Shown here in pieces: positions 18,179-27,411 of a stretch of 64,000 nt of DNA. The stretch comes from Bowdeniella nasicola. GTDB lineage: Bacteria > Actinomycetota > Actinomycetes > Actinomycetales > Actinomycetaceae. The first letter of the stretch is position 1, and the number at the start of each line of letters is the position of its first letter. Under the pieces are notes generated by a model. The model did not search any database. It was not told the origin of the DNA and worked only from the letters and a program-made list of their open reading frames with translations. The stretch lies in contig NZ_MQVR01000001.1 in the NCBI RefSeq assembly GCF_001907295.1, forward strand, positions 22,257 to 86,256, read 5' to 3'. The position numbers and the translations under genes were made by a program.

Positions 18179-18928
18179 ATGACGAACGTAGCCGTACTGG
18201 GAGCCCGCGGGCGCATGGGAAAAACCGTGTGCCAGGCCGTGACCGATGCCGACGACCTGCAGCTCGTTGCCGAGCTCGACGCGGGCGATGAGGTCACACG
18301 CGAGACGGTCGCGGGCGCGGACGCCGTCGTCGACTTCACCGTTCCCGATGCGACGAAGGGCAACGTGCTTGCAGCCCTGGCAGCCGGTTGCCACGTCGTC
18401 GTCGGCACGACCGGGTGGACCGATGCGGGGCTCGCGGAAGTCGAGGCGGCGGCTGGGGCGGCCGGCCGGAACGTCATCATTGCACCGAACTTCGCGCTCT
18501 CGTCCGTGCTCGCGATGCATTTTGCGGCGCTGGCGGCGCCGTATTTTGAGTCCGCGGAGGTGATCGAGCTGCATCACCCGAAGAAGCTCGATGCGCCCAG
18601 CGGCACCGCGGCCGCGACGGCGAAAAAGATTGCGGCGGCGCGCGCGGCGTCGGGTTCGGCGGCGATGCCGGATGCGACGGCGGCCGATCCGGACGGGACG
18701 CGTGGCGGGCTCATCGACGGCGTGCGCGTGCATGCGCTACGCGTTAGCGGCCTGACCGCCCACGAGGAAATCCTGCTCGGCAACCCCGGCGAGCTGCTGA
18801 CGATTCGGACGGACTCCTTCGATCGGCAGTCCTTCATGCCTGGAGTTTTGCTCGCGGTGCGCAAGGTGGGTGGGCTGCCGGGACTTACCGTCGGCCTCGA
18901 TCACGTGATGGACCTGCCCGGGCGCTAG
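18179..18928 (+). CDS. dapB: 4-hydroxy-tetrahydrodipicolinate reductase
   Basis: Second dedicated step of the diaminopimelate/lysine pathway, NAD(P)H-dependent. The 249 residues show the nucleotide-binding motif VLGARGRMGK at the N-terminus, FTVPDATKGN, GTTGWTD, the catalytic loop HHPKKLDAPSGTA near 131 (His and Lys) and a C-terminal LTVGLDHVMDLPGR. The ATG at 18179 starts directly at the Rossmann strand. It partners dapA, 8.5 kb downstream on the same strand. Confidence 0.95.
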   Translation: MTNVAVLGARGRMGKTVCQAVTDADDLQLVAELDAGDEVTRETVAGADAVVDFTVPDATKGNVLAALAAGCHVVVGTTGWTDAGLAEVEAAAGAAGRNVIIAPNFALSSVLAMHFAALAAPYFESAEVIELHHPKKLDAPSGTAAATAKKIAAARAASGSAAMPDATAADPDGTRGGLIDGVRVHALRVSGLTAHEEILLGNPGELLTIRTDSFDRQSFMPGVLLAVRKVGGLPGLTVGLDHVMDLPGR

Positions 18929-18962
18929 GTTTCAGCCGGGGCGCTAGCCGCTTTCTGCGGCG

Positions 18963-19855
18963 CTAGGCGTTTTGCACGGCGCGCGGCTCTTTCCACAGCG
19001 CGGTCGCGGCGAGGAATGCGATCGCTCCGATCGCGGCGAGGATGCCCGCGGTCGTGGCGAGCCCGAGGCGCGCGCCCAGCGTGCCGGCGATCGGGTAGGT
19101 GAGCAGGAAGCAGGCGTGCGAGAGCGAGAACTGCGCCGCGAAGACGGCCGGGCGGGTTTCTTCGGTCGAGGCGCGGCGCAACAGGCGCGCCGACGGCGTG
19201 AGCACGAGTGCGTTGGCGGCTCCGGGAACGGTCCATAGCGCGAGCAGCAGCGGCCAGGACACGTCGGTCCCAAACGCCGCGAGCACGGCCGCGATCGCCG
19301 CGAGTGCCGCGGGCAGGGCGAGGTCTCCGGCGAGCATCACGGGCCGGTCGGGCACTGAATCGAGGACGCGCGGCAGGACGAGCACGACCGTGTTGACGAT
19401 GACGAACGCCGCGCACGCCGCGGGTCAGCCGCTGCAGGAACGGTGCGGGCGCGTCTGGTCGGTGGGGTGGCAGCGCGGTCGCCCCTACGAGCAGGGCGCT
19501 GCCGACAAATCCGATGACGGTGCCGAGGAAGAGGTTGCTGTAGGACAGGAATGTGAGCAGCGCCGCGGCGAGCATGGGGGGAGAGGACCGATTCGAGGTC
19601 GTAGGCGAGGCGCGAGAGTGACAGCGCCGCGGTGTAGTCGCGCTCGTCGGGCAAAATTTCGGGGATGATGGCCTGGAACGTCGGCGTAAACGTCGCCGAT
19701 GCGGCCTGCAGGACGAAGATGAGGACGTAAATCTGCCAGGCTTCGCTCACCCAGGGCAGGCCGAGCGCGACGGTGAGCAGGCCGGTGCCGATGAGGGTGA
19801 TGACCTGCGCGCTGAAGAGTTTTGCGTAGGAGGGGTTACGCAGCACGTGGAGCAT
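18963..19855 (-). pseudogene. frameshifted MFS transporter
   Basis: The strand encodes a major facilitator protein in three frames. It begins at 19855 with NPSYAKLFSAQVITLIGTGL and runs to YDLESVLSP. An extra C in a run of six (19576-19581) shifts the frame; the next piece is MLAAALLTFLSYSNLFLG to PFLQRLTRG. A second +1 shift near 19405-19415 leads to FVIVNTVVLVLPRVLD and on to LWKEPRAVQNA. Removing one base at each site restores a protein of about 297 residues. Even so it would be shorter than the usual 400. It is convergent with dapB. Confidence 0.8.
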
Positions 19856-19901
19856 GGGATGAGTATTCCACCGCGGCGCATGGGGAGGAAATCAAGCGGA
19901 G

Positions 19902-19907
19902 TACGCT
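19902..19907 (+). promoter_or_regulatory. -10 box for leaderless lipoprotein transcript
   Basis: TACGCT ends 6 bases before the ATG at 19914 with no ribosome binding site, consistent with leaderless transcription. Confidence 0.45.
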
Positions 19908-19913
19908 GAGAAT

Positions 19914-20453
19914 ATGAGATGCGTGCGAGTAATGCTGCTGGGGGCAGCGCTGGCGCTGAGTGCGTGCGGCGGCAGCGTTCCCGAGGCAACGCCGAGCAGC
20001 ACGTCGGCGGCGAATCCGTCGCGATCCTGTCTCGCATCGGAGCTCATTTACGACCTCACCGTGCCCGAGGCGGGCCGCGGCGAGGGCTACGTCGTCATCA
20101 ATATCCGCGCGGCCGGTGGCGGCACGTGCCAGCTCGAGGGGTATCCGAAGGTGGCGTTCGCGAATCAGGCGGGGACGTCGGAGAGCGGGCTGCCCGCGCA
20201 GCAGCAGCCGGGGGAGAATGCGCGGTATGAAGTGCGGCCGGGGACGGTGGTTCCGCTCGTGGTCCAGCTGCGGACGCAGGATGCGGTCGGGAGCCCGTGC
20301 GAATTGCAGCACGCGAACGGCATCATCGTGACGCCGCCGGGCGGCGAGGTCGGCACGTTCCTGGAATACCCGACGGACGTCTGCTCGGATATGGACCAGC
20401 CAATGCTGAAGGTGTGGCCGCTCGGCGTGACGTTCGATCAGGCCTACGGCTAG
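19914..20453 (+). CDS. DUF4232-type lipoprotein
   Basis: Secreted lipid-anchored protein of 179 residues. The signal peptide MRCVRVMLLGAALALSACGG has lipobox LSAC (Cys18). A Ser/Thr/Pro-rich spacer leads to a beta-rich domain with RGEGYVVINIRAAGGGTC, CQLEGYPKVAF and a C-terminal VCSDMDQPMLKVWPLGVTF. This matches the DUF4232 pattern of actinomycete lipoproteins, whose role is not known. Four cysteines in the mature domain could form disulfides. It is divergent from the broken MFS gene and convergent with the GNAT gene. Confidence 0.72.
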   Translation: MRCVRVMLLGAALALSACGGSVPEATPSSTSAANPSRSCLASELIYDLTVPEAGRGEGYVVINIRAAGGGTCQLEGYPKVAFANQAGTSESGLPAQQQPGENARYEVRPGTVVPLVVQLRTQDAVGSPCELQHANGIIVTPPGGEVGTFLEYPTDVCSDMDQPMLKVWPLGVTFDQAYG

Positions 20454-20471
20454 GTCGAGCCGCGGCTGGTG

Positions 20472-21038
20472 TTAGGAGGAGCGCTCGGGCAGCAGCGTGT
20501 ACCAGCCGACCTGGCTGAGGCGCTCGCCCGCGACGTCGAGGTCGCGCTTCATCCCGAGCGGCGCGAAGCCGGCGGAGGTGAGGAAGCGCGTGCGGCTTTC
20601 TTCGCCCGCCACCGCCCACGTGACAATGCCGGGCAGTGCGAACGTATCCGCATAGTCCATGAGGGCCGCGAGCAGGCGCGAGCCGTGGCCCGCGCGCTGG
20701 TCCGCGCCGCGCACGTCGAGGCCGGAGATTTCCGCGTGGATCACGCCGTGCCCGTCGGGCGTTGCCACGGGTTCGGGCAGCGCGACGAGGCTCCCGTATC
20801 CGACGACGCGGTCCGCGCGCAGCGCGACGACGACCGCGGACTTGGCTGGCAGCGAGGCGATCGTTCGGCGCCACACGTCGGCGCCAACCATCGCGTCGAT
20901 CTGCGCGCGCGCCGCCTCGGGCACCGCGCCGCCGAAAGCTGCGGCGATGTCCTCGATCAGCGCGTGGCGTTGGATCTCCCAAATCCGTGGCGCATCGTCG
21001 AGCACGGCGGGGCGGACAGAGACATCGGGAAGAGGCAT
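20472..21038 (-). CDS. GNAT family N-acetyltransferase
   Basis: Acetyl-CoA-dependent acyltransferase of 188 residues with unknown acceptor. It begins VSVRPAVLDDAPRIWEIQRHA, as usual for the fold. The acetyl-CoA motif is ADQRAGHGSRLLAALMDYA, preceded by the strand HAEISGLDVRG, and the C-terminal half has RFLTSAGFAPLGM. GGTGGAG lies before the ATG. No partner gene suggests a substrate. Confidence 0.82.
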   Translation of the reverse strand: MPLPDVSVRPAVLDDAPRIWEIQRHALIEDIAAAFGGAVPEAARAQIDAMVGADVWRRTIASLPAKSAVVVALRADRVVGYGSLVALPEPVATPDGHGVIHAEISGLDVRGADQRAGHGSRLLAALMDYADTFALPGIVTWAVAGEESRTRFLTSAGFAPLGMKRDLDVAGERLSQVGWYTLLPERSS

Positions 21039-21105
21039 GGCTCCACCCTACGCGACGATGCGCCGACCCCCACTCGGGGCGCCGGCGCATCGCGTCGAGG
21101 TGCGG

Positions 21106-22254
21106 CTAGTCGCGGTTCGGCAGCAGCCAGGAGCGCTCCGAGTTGAAGTCGATTCGGACCTCGCTGCCTTCGGCGTGGATGGTTTCGGGATCGGGGTCTG
21201 CTTCGATCACGACGATCGTGCCGTGCTCGGTTTCGACCTCATATTCGACGTTTTCGCCGTAGAACACCGCGGCGAGGATCTGGCCGTGGTCGCCGACGAC
21301 GTCATGTGCCTGCTCGCTGGAGTCGACCTTCTCGAGTCGCACGGACTCGGGACGGACGAGGACGAGCGCGTCCGATCCGGCCCCGATATCCGGGTGTGCC
21401 GGGATCGTGAACTCACGTTCCAGGACGCGCACCCGCGCGTTTCCGTCGGCGACCTCGAGGACATCGACGGCAAGGAAGTTCGCGCGGCCGATGAAGTCGG
21501 CGACGAAGACCGATGCCGGTCGACGATAGATCTCGTCGGGGCTGGCAGCCTGCTCGATCTTGCCGGCATTCATCACGACGATGCGGTCGGACAGGGTCAT
21601 CGCCTCGGACTGATCGTGGGTGACGTACAGGCTCGTGATGCCGAGCCGGTGCTGCAGGCGGCGGATTTCCTGACGCATGCGCACACGCAGCTTCGCATCG
21701 AGGTTCGACAGCGGCTCGTCGAACAGCAGCACCTTGGGACGCATGACCATCGCGCGCGCGAGCGCCACGCGTTGCTGCTGGCCGCCCGAGAGCTGGTTCG
21801 GCGCACGGTCGGCAAGCGCGTTGAGGTTCATCGACGTCAGCGCTACGTCGACCTGCTCCCTAATCTCCGCGGCCGGGAGCTTCTTCAGCTTCAGGCCGTA
21901 GGCGATGTTTTCGCGCACGCTCAAGTGCGGGAAGAGGGCGTAGGACTGGAACACCATCGCCATCGGCCGCTTATTGGGCGGCTGGTCGACGAGGTTGGTG
22001 CCATCGAGCTCGACGCGTCCGCTCGTCGCGTCCTCAAACCCCGCAACCATGCGTAGCGTCGTCGTTTTGCCGCAGCCCGAGGGGCCAAGGAGCGTGACGA
22101 ACTCGCCGGGCGGGATGTCGAGGGTGATGCCATCGACGGCGTTGACTGCGGTGGCGCCGGACCCGAAGGTCTTCACGAGGTTGTCGAGCTTGAGGCGCCC
22201 AACCTCGGGATCAGTGGGTTCCAGCACTTCGGGCTGGGTATTCGTCGTAGTCAT
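21106..22254 (-). CDS. ABC importer ATPase, FbpC/PotA-like
   Basis: Energises the importer encoded with the two genes upstream on this strand. The 382 residues contain Walker [10 protein letters not shown] (57-65), Q-loop FQSYALFP, signature LSGGQQQR (156-163), Walker B VLLFDEP (177-183) and a C-terminal TOBE domain from about 290. The family serves ferric iron, polyamine, phosphonate or sugar-phosphate uptake. It follows the permease stop by one base. Confidence 0.9.
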   Translation of the reverse strand: MTTTNTQPEVLEPTDPEVGRLKLDNLVKTFGSGATAVNAVDGITLDIPPGEFVTLLGPSGCGKTTTLRMVAGFEDATSGRVELDGTNLVDQPPNKRPMAMVFQSYALFPHLSVRENIAYGLKLKKLPAAEIREQVDVALTSMNLNALADRAPNQLSGGQQQRVALARAMVMRPKVLLFDEPLSNLDAKLRVRMRQEIRRLQHRLGITSLYVTHDQSEAMTLSDRIVVMNAGKIEQAASPDEIYRRPASVFVADFIGRANFLAVDVLEVADGNARVRVLEREFTIPAHPDIGAGSDALVLVRPESVRLEKVDSSEQAHDVVGDHGQILAAVFYGENVEYEVETEHGTIVVIEADPDPETIHAEGSEVRIDFNSERSWLLPNRD

Positions 22255-22255
22255 A

Positions 22256-24010
22256 TCAGGCTCCTGCGGGGGTAATGGGGGCCTTGACCGCGGGATTGCC
22301 GCGGACAGCCAGGTTGATAATGCCGAGCACGCTCATGACGATGACGATGAGGATCGTGCAGAAGGCGAATGCGTTGCCGAAGCGACCCGCGTCGACCTCC
22401 GAAAGGATCTGGGACGTCATGATTCGGGTGTGCGGCGTCGTGATGAAGATGATCGGCGACAGCGTCGTCATCGAGCGCGCGAACGCGTAGGAAAGGCCGG
22501 TGAGGAACGCTGGCCGGATGAGCGGCAGTGTCACCGTCCTAAACGTGGTCAGTCCGGAGGCGCCAAGGGAGATCGCGGCTTCGTCGATCGCTGGGTCGAT
22601 CTGCTGCAGGGATGCGATGCCGGAGCGTTGACCGGCGGGCATCGAGCGCGCGATGAACACCATGACGATCGCGATCGCACCACCGAGGATTGCGCCACCG
22701 CCAGCGACGGCCGGCAACACCGTGACGCCACCAATCTTCAGCGGCGTGTTGAACGTGATCGCGTAGCCGATACCGATGACCGTGCCGGGGACGGCAAGAC
22801 CGAGCATGCCGAAGAAGTCGAGCAGGTCGCGCCCACGCTTCAAGCGGCGGACGACGAGCCACGCGATGAGCATGCCGAGCACGCCCGCGATCGGCGTAGC
22901 GATCAGAGCGAGCAGCGTCGTATCGATGATGGCGTCGTTACCGATGCCCGAGAGCAGGTACTTGAAGTTGTCGAGCGTGAACGTATTGTTGACGCCCAGA
23001 ATCTTCACGAACGCGCCGACGAACACCGCAGCGTAAATGATGATGACGACGGCGGTGACGAGCCCGATAACGCTCAGCAGCGAAACGCGCGCCTTCCACG
23101 ACGTGATGAGACGACCCTGCCCTGCGGGCTTGCCCGTCACCGTCACGGTTGAGGCGCGGCCGGTCCAGTACCGCTGGACGATAAAGACCAGTAGCGCCGG
23201 GATGAGCAGCACCAGTGAGTAGGCCGAGCCCGCTGCGGTGTTGTATTCGCCCGTGATTGCGATGTAGGCGCGCGATGCTAAGACGGTGTAGTCGCCGCCA
23301 ATGACGAGCGGATTCGCCAGGTCGGCGATCGCCTCGACGAATAGCAACAGGAACGACGCGGCGAAACCGGGGACGAGCAATGGGAGCGTCACGGTGCGGA
23401 AAATCTTCCACTTCGACGCGCCAAGGGACGCCGCGGCTTCTTCCATCGCGGGATCAAGCGAGCGCAGCATGCCGAGCAGGTTCATGTAGGCCACGGGGAA
23501 GAACGACAGCGACAGCACGAGTGTGAGTCCGTCGAGGCCGTAAATGTTCCACGGCATGCCGAGCAGCTGGTTCGAGATCATGCCGTTGCGGCCGAAGAGC
23601 GTGATGGCCGCCGTCGCCACAGCAAACGGCGGGGAGACGATCGGCAGGAGCACAATGAGGTGCAAAAACTTTTTGCCTTTGAAGTCCAAGCGAGCCTGCG
23701 CATAAGCGAACAGGAAACCGAGAAGGGTTCCGATCGCGCCGACGAGGACGCCAAGGACGACGGTGTTGCGGATAATCCGCAGATTCACTGGGGATGTGAA
23801 GATCCGGCCGAGGGCAGCAAGGCCCTCTTCGCCGAAGGCTTTCGACAGGATCTGGATCAGGGGCAACCCGATAAGGATCGTCAAAATGATGAGAACCGCG
23901 ACGATCAGGCTGATCGTGATGGGATCCTGCCGTACCCGAGTGCGGGCAGAGCCCGCCGCCGCGGGGGCCGCGGCGGCGGGGTCAGCAGCGAGCTGAGCCG
24001 TTGTGCTCAT
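22256..24010 (-). CDS. fused two-domain ABC importer permease, FbpB-like
   Basis: Inner-membrane permease of 584 residues made of two homologous halves, each with about six membrane segments. Each half carries the coupling EAA motif: EEAAASLGASKWKIFRTV in the first and DEAAISLGASGLTTFRTV in the second. A cytoplasmic Pro/Ala-rich N-terminus precedes the first segment. The duplicated layout is that of ferric-iron and AfuB/PhnU-type permeases. It lies 18 bases downstream of the binding-protein gene. Confidence 0.9.
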   Translation of the reverse strand: MSTTAQLAADPAAAAPAAAGSARTRVRQDPITISLIVAVLIILTILIGLPLIQILSKAFGEEGLAALGRIFTSPVNLRIIRNTVVLGVLVGAIGTLLGFLFAYAQARLDFKGKKFLHLIVLLPIVSPPFAVATAAITLFGRNGMISNQLLGMPWNIYGLDGLTLVLSLSFFPVAYMNLLGMLRSLDPAMEEAAASLGASKWKIFRTVTLPLLVPGFAASFLLLFVEAIADLANPLVIGGDYTVLASRAYIAITGEYNTAAGSAYSLVLLIPALLVFIVQRYWTGRASTVTVTGKPAGQGRLITSWKARVSLLSVIGLVTAVVIIIYAAVFVGAFVKILGVNNTFTLDNFKYLLSGIGNDAIIDTTLLALIATPIAGVLGMLIAWLVVRRLKRGRDLLDFFGMLGLAVPGTVIGIGYAITFNTPLKIGGVTVLPAVAGGGAILGGAIAIVMVFIARSMPAGQRSGIASLQQIDPAIDEAAISLGASGLTTFRTVTLPLIRPAFLTGLSYAFARSMTTLSPIIFITTPHTRIMTSQILSEVDAGRFGNAFAFCTILIVIVMSVLGIINLAVRGNPAVKAPITPAGA

Positions 24011-24028
24011 GAGGAGTCCTGCTCGACG

Positions 24029-25078
24029 CTAGTCACGCGGCGCTGCCGCGATCTCTTCGTCGAACCGGGCGGTCAGGCCGGGCTTCGACTCGGAGGCCTT
24101 CGCGAAGTCGTAGTCGATGAGATTCACATCATCGAGCTTGACCATACGCTCATCGACCTTCGCTTCCGGGTGAGTGAGCACCTGGTAGGAGCCGACGGTC
24201 TGGCCGATGTTCTGGGCTTCCGCCGAGATCGCGAAGTCGATGTACTTCTTCGCCGCATCGGCGTTCTTCGCGCCCGCGATCATCGCGACGCCGCCCACCT
24301 CATAACCGGTGCCTTCCTTCGGGAAGCTCACCTTGAGGTCGCTCATGCCTTCTTCCTGGTACTTCACGCAGTCGTGGGAGAAGACGAGACCGACGCCCAC
24401 TTCGCCACGACCCGCGACCTGGCCGGGAGCGGTGCCCGACTTGGTGTACTGCAGGACGTTGGGATGCATCTTCTTCATAAAGTCGAGGCCGCCGTCTTCA
24501 CCGCCGTTGAGCACTACCTGCGTCCACAGCGTCGTGAACGCGGTGCCCGAGGTCGACGGATGTGCCGTCGAGACCTGCTGCTTCAGCTTCGGATCGAGCA
24601 GGTCATCCCAGCTGTCGGGAAGCTCAACGCCGAGCTTGTCCAGGACGGCCTGGTTGGAGCAGAACCCGAGGACGCCGACGTACACGCCCGTCCACATGTG
24701 GTTCGGATCCTTGTACTTGTCCGGGATTTTGGCCGCTTCGGGCGAGTCATATTCCTGAAGGAGCCCCTGCTTGACCGCAGCGCCATAGCCGTCGACCGGG
24801 CCACCATGCCACACGTCGAACTCGGGGCTGTCCTTCGCGGATGCGAGACGGGCGACCGTTTCACCCGAGGACAGGCGCACGAAGTTGGCCTTGATGCCCG
24901 TCTTTGCCGTGAACGCTTCGGTCCACTTCTGGCACAGGTCTTCCATCGCGCCGCACGCCACCGTGATGCTGCCGCCGGAACCGTCGCCATCGCCGCCGGA
25001 TTCGTCGGAGCCGCAGGCCGTAAGGGAGAGAGCAAGCGCCATAGCGCTCGCGGTAACTGTCATTTTCCGAAACTGCAT
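24029..25078 (-). CDS. ABC importer substrate-binding lipoprotein, FbpA/AfuA-like
   Basis: Captures the ligand outside the membrane. The 349 residues start at the ATG at 25078, preceded by GAGGAGGAAACC. The signal peptide ends in lipobox LTAC (Cys22), followed by a Gly/Asp/Ser linker. The mature domain has the extracellular binding-protein type 1 pattern, with FDVWHGGPVDGYGAAVKQG, PDSWDDLLDPKLK and STSGTAFTTLW. Tyrosine ligands typical of true ferric-binding proteins are not evident, so an organic phosphate or other anion is possible. The neighbouring phosphodiesterase supports that reading. Confidence 0.85.
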   Translation of the reverse strand: MQFRKMTVTASAMALALSLTACGSDESGGDGDGSGGSITVACGAMEDLCQKWTEAFTAKTGIKANFVRLSSGETVARLASAKDSPEFDVWHGGPVDGYGAAVKQGLLQEYDSPEAAKIPDKYKDPNHMWTGVYVGVLGFCSNQAVLDKLGVELPDSWDDLLDPKLKQQVSTAHPSTSGTAFTTLWTQVVLNGGEDGGLDFMKKMHPNVLQYTKSGTAPGQVAGRGEVGVGLVFSHDCVKYQEEGMSDLKVSFPKEGTGYEVGGVAMIAGAKNADAAKKYIDFAISAEAQNIGQTVGSYQVLTHPEAKVDERMVKLDDVNLIDYDFAKASESKPGLTARFDEEIAAAPRD

Positions 25079-25149
25079 GGTTTCCTCCTCATTGAGTGGT
25101 GACACTCAAAGAATCCCAGGAATTCCGGAGTTTTTGGACCCTAGAAAGG

Positions 25150-25845
25150 TCACGAATGGTCACGGCTGTGTGACCGAAGGAGGTAGCCCGCTCCGCGCTG
25201 GTTCACGACGAGGCTTGCCGCATCGCCGAGTTCCTGACGCAGCCGGTACATAGCAGTCTTGACCATCTCCTTGCCGCCGTGGCGTGCGGAGGTTTGCCAG
25301 ACCTCATTGAGCAGGTCGTTGATGGCGACGGCTTCGCCCGGGGTGCGGGCAAGGGCGCGCAAGAGCGCGTGTGAGGTCGCGGTGAGGCGGATCTGGCGAT
25401 CTCGGTATTGCGCGCGGGGAGAGTCGACCTCGATGCTGAGATCCCCGACGACGATGTCGGGACGCCTGGTCGCTCGGGACCGGGCGAGCAGGACTCGCAC
25501 CCGCAGAGCGAGCTCTCGCGGGGAAAAGGGTTTTGCGAGGTAGTCATCGGCCCCGGCCTCGAGCCCGCGGATGCGTTCTGTCTCCGAGCCGAGCGCGGAG
25601 AGGAAGATGATGGGCACGTCGCTCACGGCGCGGATGCGTTCGCACAGTTGGATCCCGGTGATGTCGGGGAGCATCACGTCGAGGACGATGGCATCGATCT
25701 GGTGGTTTCTGAGGGCGTGCCAGCCGGCTTCGCCCGTCGGGGCGAGGAGCGGAGCGAAATCATGTTTGGCGAGGACGAACTCGATGATGTCTGCCATCTG
25801 GGGTTCGTCTTCGACCACGAGAATCCGGCCAGTGTCCTCACTCAT
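25150..25845 (-). CDS. OmpR/PhoB family response regulator
   Basis: DNA-binding regulator of 231 residues. The receiver domain has acidic residues in VVEDEPQ, phospho-acceptor Asp56 in AIVLDVMLPDITG and Lys105 in DYLAKPFSPREL. The C-terminal winged helix (about 130-225) includes TPGEAVAINDLLNEVW, MVKTAMYRLRQELGD and GAGYLL. It overlaps the histidine kinase stop by 8 bases and lies 72 bases upstream of the importer on the same strand, so the importer is its likely target. Confidence 0.92.
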   Translation of the reverse strand: MSEDTGRILVVEDEPQMADIIEFVLAKHDFAPLLAPTGEAGWHALRNHQIDAIVLDVMLPDITGIQLCERIRAVSDVPIIFLSALGSETERIRGLEAGADDYLAKPFSPRELALRVRVLLARSRATRRPDIVVGDLSIEVDSPRAQYRDRQIRLTATSHALLRALARTPGEAVAINDLLNEVWQTSARHGGKEMVKTAMYRLRQELGDAASLVVNQRGAGYLLRSHSRDHS

Positions 25846-26674
25846 GGCTGGCGTCTAACGTCGTCGGGATCGTGAAGTACATGGTCGTGCCACTCCTCGC
25901 GGTGGTATCTACGAGGATAGTTCCGCCGTGCAGTTCCACAATCGCTTTGGTGATCGTGAGGCCGAGGCCGGTGCCCTTCTCGGAGGTGGTGTGGAAGGGC
26001 TGGAACATGGCCTCGCGAATTTCGGAGTCGACGCCGCGGCCCTCGTTTGATACGGCGAGGACCGCTTGGCCTTCGCCCTCGGTCACGTGGAAATTGATCG
26101 GTGTGCCTTCGCGAGCGTGCCGGATTGCGTTGTTTGCGAGGTTCCACAGAGCCTCACGCAACAGCCGGGTGTCGGCGAGGACCGGGATCGGCCGGCCGCG
26201 GTTATCGAGTTGGAGGGGAGCGTCGTGCAACGCCCGAAGTTCGCGGACCGTGTCGCGCACAAGTGCGCGCAAGTCGAGTTTTTCCAGATGCAGATCGAAC
26301 AGCGTGGCTTCGAGCCGGGCGTAACTCAGCAGGTCTTCGGTGAGCGAGATGACGTGTGAGGTGTTGTCCATGATCGTGGTCATGAAGCGTTCCTGCTCAG
26401 CGGTGAGCGGTCCGGCGGAGCCATCTTCGAGCAGTTCCCCGGCGCCGCGGATGAGGGCGAGTGGGGTGCGCACCTCGTGGGACAACATCGCGATGCGCTG
26501 GGCACGATCCTTGGCGAGTCCCCGCAGTCGTTCCGCTTCGGCCCGCGTGGCCTGGTGAGCGCGGGCAGCTGAGCGGATTCGTACGAACCCTGCGATGGCC
26601 GCCGCGCACGCCAGGAGGAACGCGATCACGAGGGCGAGGATCGCGGCGGGTGGCCAGGACGCAAAGAGACTCAT
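25838..26674 (-). CDS. membrane-anchored sensor histidine kinase
   Basis: The 278 residues have one N-terminal membrane segment (about 10-31) and no extracellular domain. The phospho-acceptor helix follows with His66 in AMLSHEVRTP, then an HATPase domain with NLANNAIRHA (N-box), NEGRGVDSE and GTGLGLTITKAIVELHGG. I chose the ATG at 26674 because it overlaps the phosphodiesterase stop as ATGA and starts directly at the membrane segment. Lack of a sensor domain suggests it senses through the membrane or through a partner such as the importer (inference). Confidence 0.9.
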   Translation of the reverse strand: MSLFASWPPAAILALVIAFLLACAAAIAGFVRIRSAARAHQATRAEAERLRGLAKDRAQRIAMLSHEVRTPLALIRGAGELLEDGSAGPLTAEQERFMTTIMDNTSHVISLTEDLLSYARLEATLFDLHLEKLDLRALVRDTVRELRALHDAPLQLDNRGRPIPVLADTRLLREALWNLANNAIRHAREGTPINFHVTEGEGQAVLAVSNEGRGVDSEIREAMFQPFHTTSEKGTGLGLTITKAIVELHGGTILVDTTARSGTTMYFTIPTTLDASHE

Positions 26675-27345
26675 GACAACAGATCGAGCGCGAGCTTCAC
26701 TTCGTCGGTCATCACCGCGTCGACGCCGAGCGCCGCCATCGCGCGTAAATCTTTTTCCCGGTTCGGCGTCCAGCACGAGACGCCCAGCCCGAACTCCTGT
26801 GCGGATCGGACCAGGCCGAGGGATACGCCGTGGTATTCGGGGTTGATCGCGCTCGGGCGTAGCTGCGCGAGGATGCGGATGTCGGGAGTGACGAGGCCTT
26901 CGTCGTTCAAGTAGACCTCCGTCCTCGTGCTGTGGCGACGTACCTCGAGCAGGCCGGGCAGTTCGCCGCAGAACGCGACCTTGCCCTCGAGACCTTCGTG
27001 GATGAGCAGCGCGAGGGCGGCGAGCGCTACCTCGGGCGTCTTTTGGTCGAGGATGACCGGGATGTCATAGGTGCGCGAGAGCTCGAGGACTTCGTTCAGC
27101 GTCGGGATCCGGTCATCGCCCTGTCCGAGCGCAGCCAAGGACTCCGCGCTGTGCGCGGACACCGGGCGCGGATCGCCCCACAGGCGAGCCGTCGTCGCGT
27201 CGTGGATGACCACGACCGAGCCGTCGCCTGCCAGCTGCAAATCGACTTCGACGCCGGCCACGCCAAGCTTCATGGCGGCCTCGATCGCGGGCAGGGTGTT
27301 CTCCAGGTGGTGGGCGTGATAGCCACGGTGCGCAATGATTCGCAT
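26671..27345 (-). CDS. glycerophosphodiester phosphodiesterase family protein
   Basis: Hydrolyses glycerophosphodiesters to glycerol-3-phosphate and an alcohol. The 224 residues form a short TIM barrel with the metal site motifs IIAHRGYHAHHLENT at the N-terminus (His-Arg and Glu), GVEVDLQLAGDG and VVIHD. Later strands are VNP-like SAINPEYHGVSL and GVSCWTPNREKDL. There is no signal peptide, so it acts in the cytoplasm. It is the first gene of a same-strand run with the kinase, regulator and importer, which suggests that the importer brings in its substrate or a related phosphate ester. Confidence 0.88.
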   Translation of the reverse strand: MRIIAHRGYHAHHLENTLPAIEAAMKLGVAGVEVDLQLAGDGSVVVIHDATTARLWGDPRPVSAHSAESLAALGQGDDRIPTLNEVLELSRTYDIPVILDQKTPEVALAALALLIHEGLEGKVAFCGELPGLLEVRRHSTRTEVYLNDEGLVTPDIRILAQLRPSAINPEYHGVSLGLVRSAQEFGLGVSCWTPNREKDLRAMAALGVDAVMTDEVKLALDLLS

Positions 27346-27376
27346 AGCGCTATCGTCCCAGTCTTTGGGCGAAATC

Positions 27377-27405
27377 TTGGCTAGCTTGGCCCGTGGGTCT
27401 ACCCT
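27377..27405 (+). promoter_or_regulatory. sigma-A type promoter for leaderless dapA
   Basis: TTGGCT (27377-27382), a 17-base spacer and TACCCT (27400-27405) form a well-spaced promoter. The ATG of dapA begins 7 bases after the -10 box, so the transcript should start at the start codon; no ribosome binding site is present. Confidence 0.7.
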
Positions 27406-27411
27406 TCGAAC

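Noticed and set aside
24029..25078. Calling the importer a ferric iron system (FbpABC)
   Set aside because: Superfamily resemblance alone does not fix the ligand; iron-binding tyrosines are not evident and the neighbouring phosphodiesterase points elsewhere.
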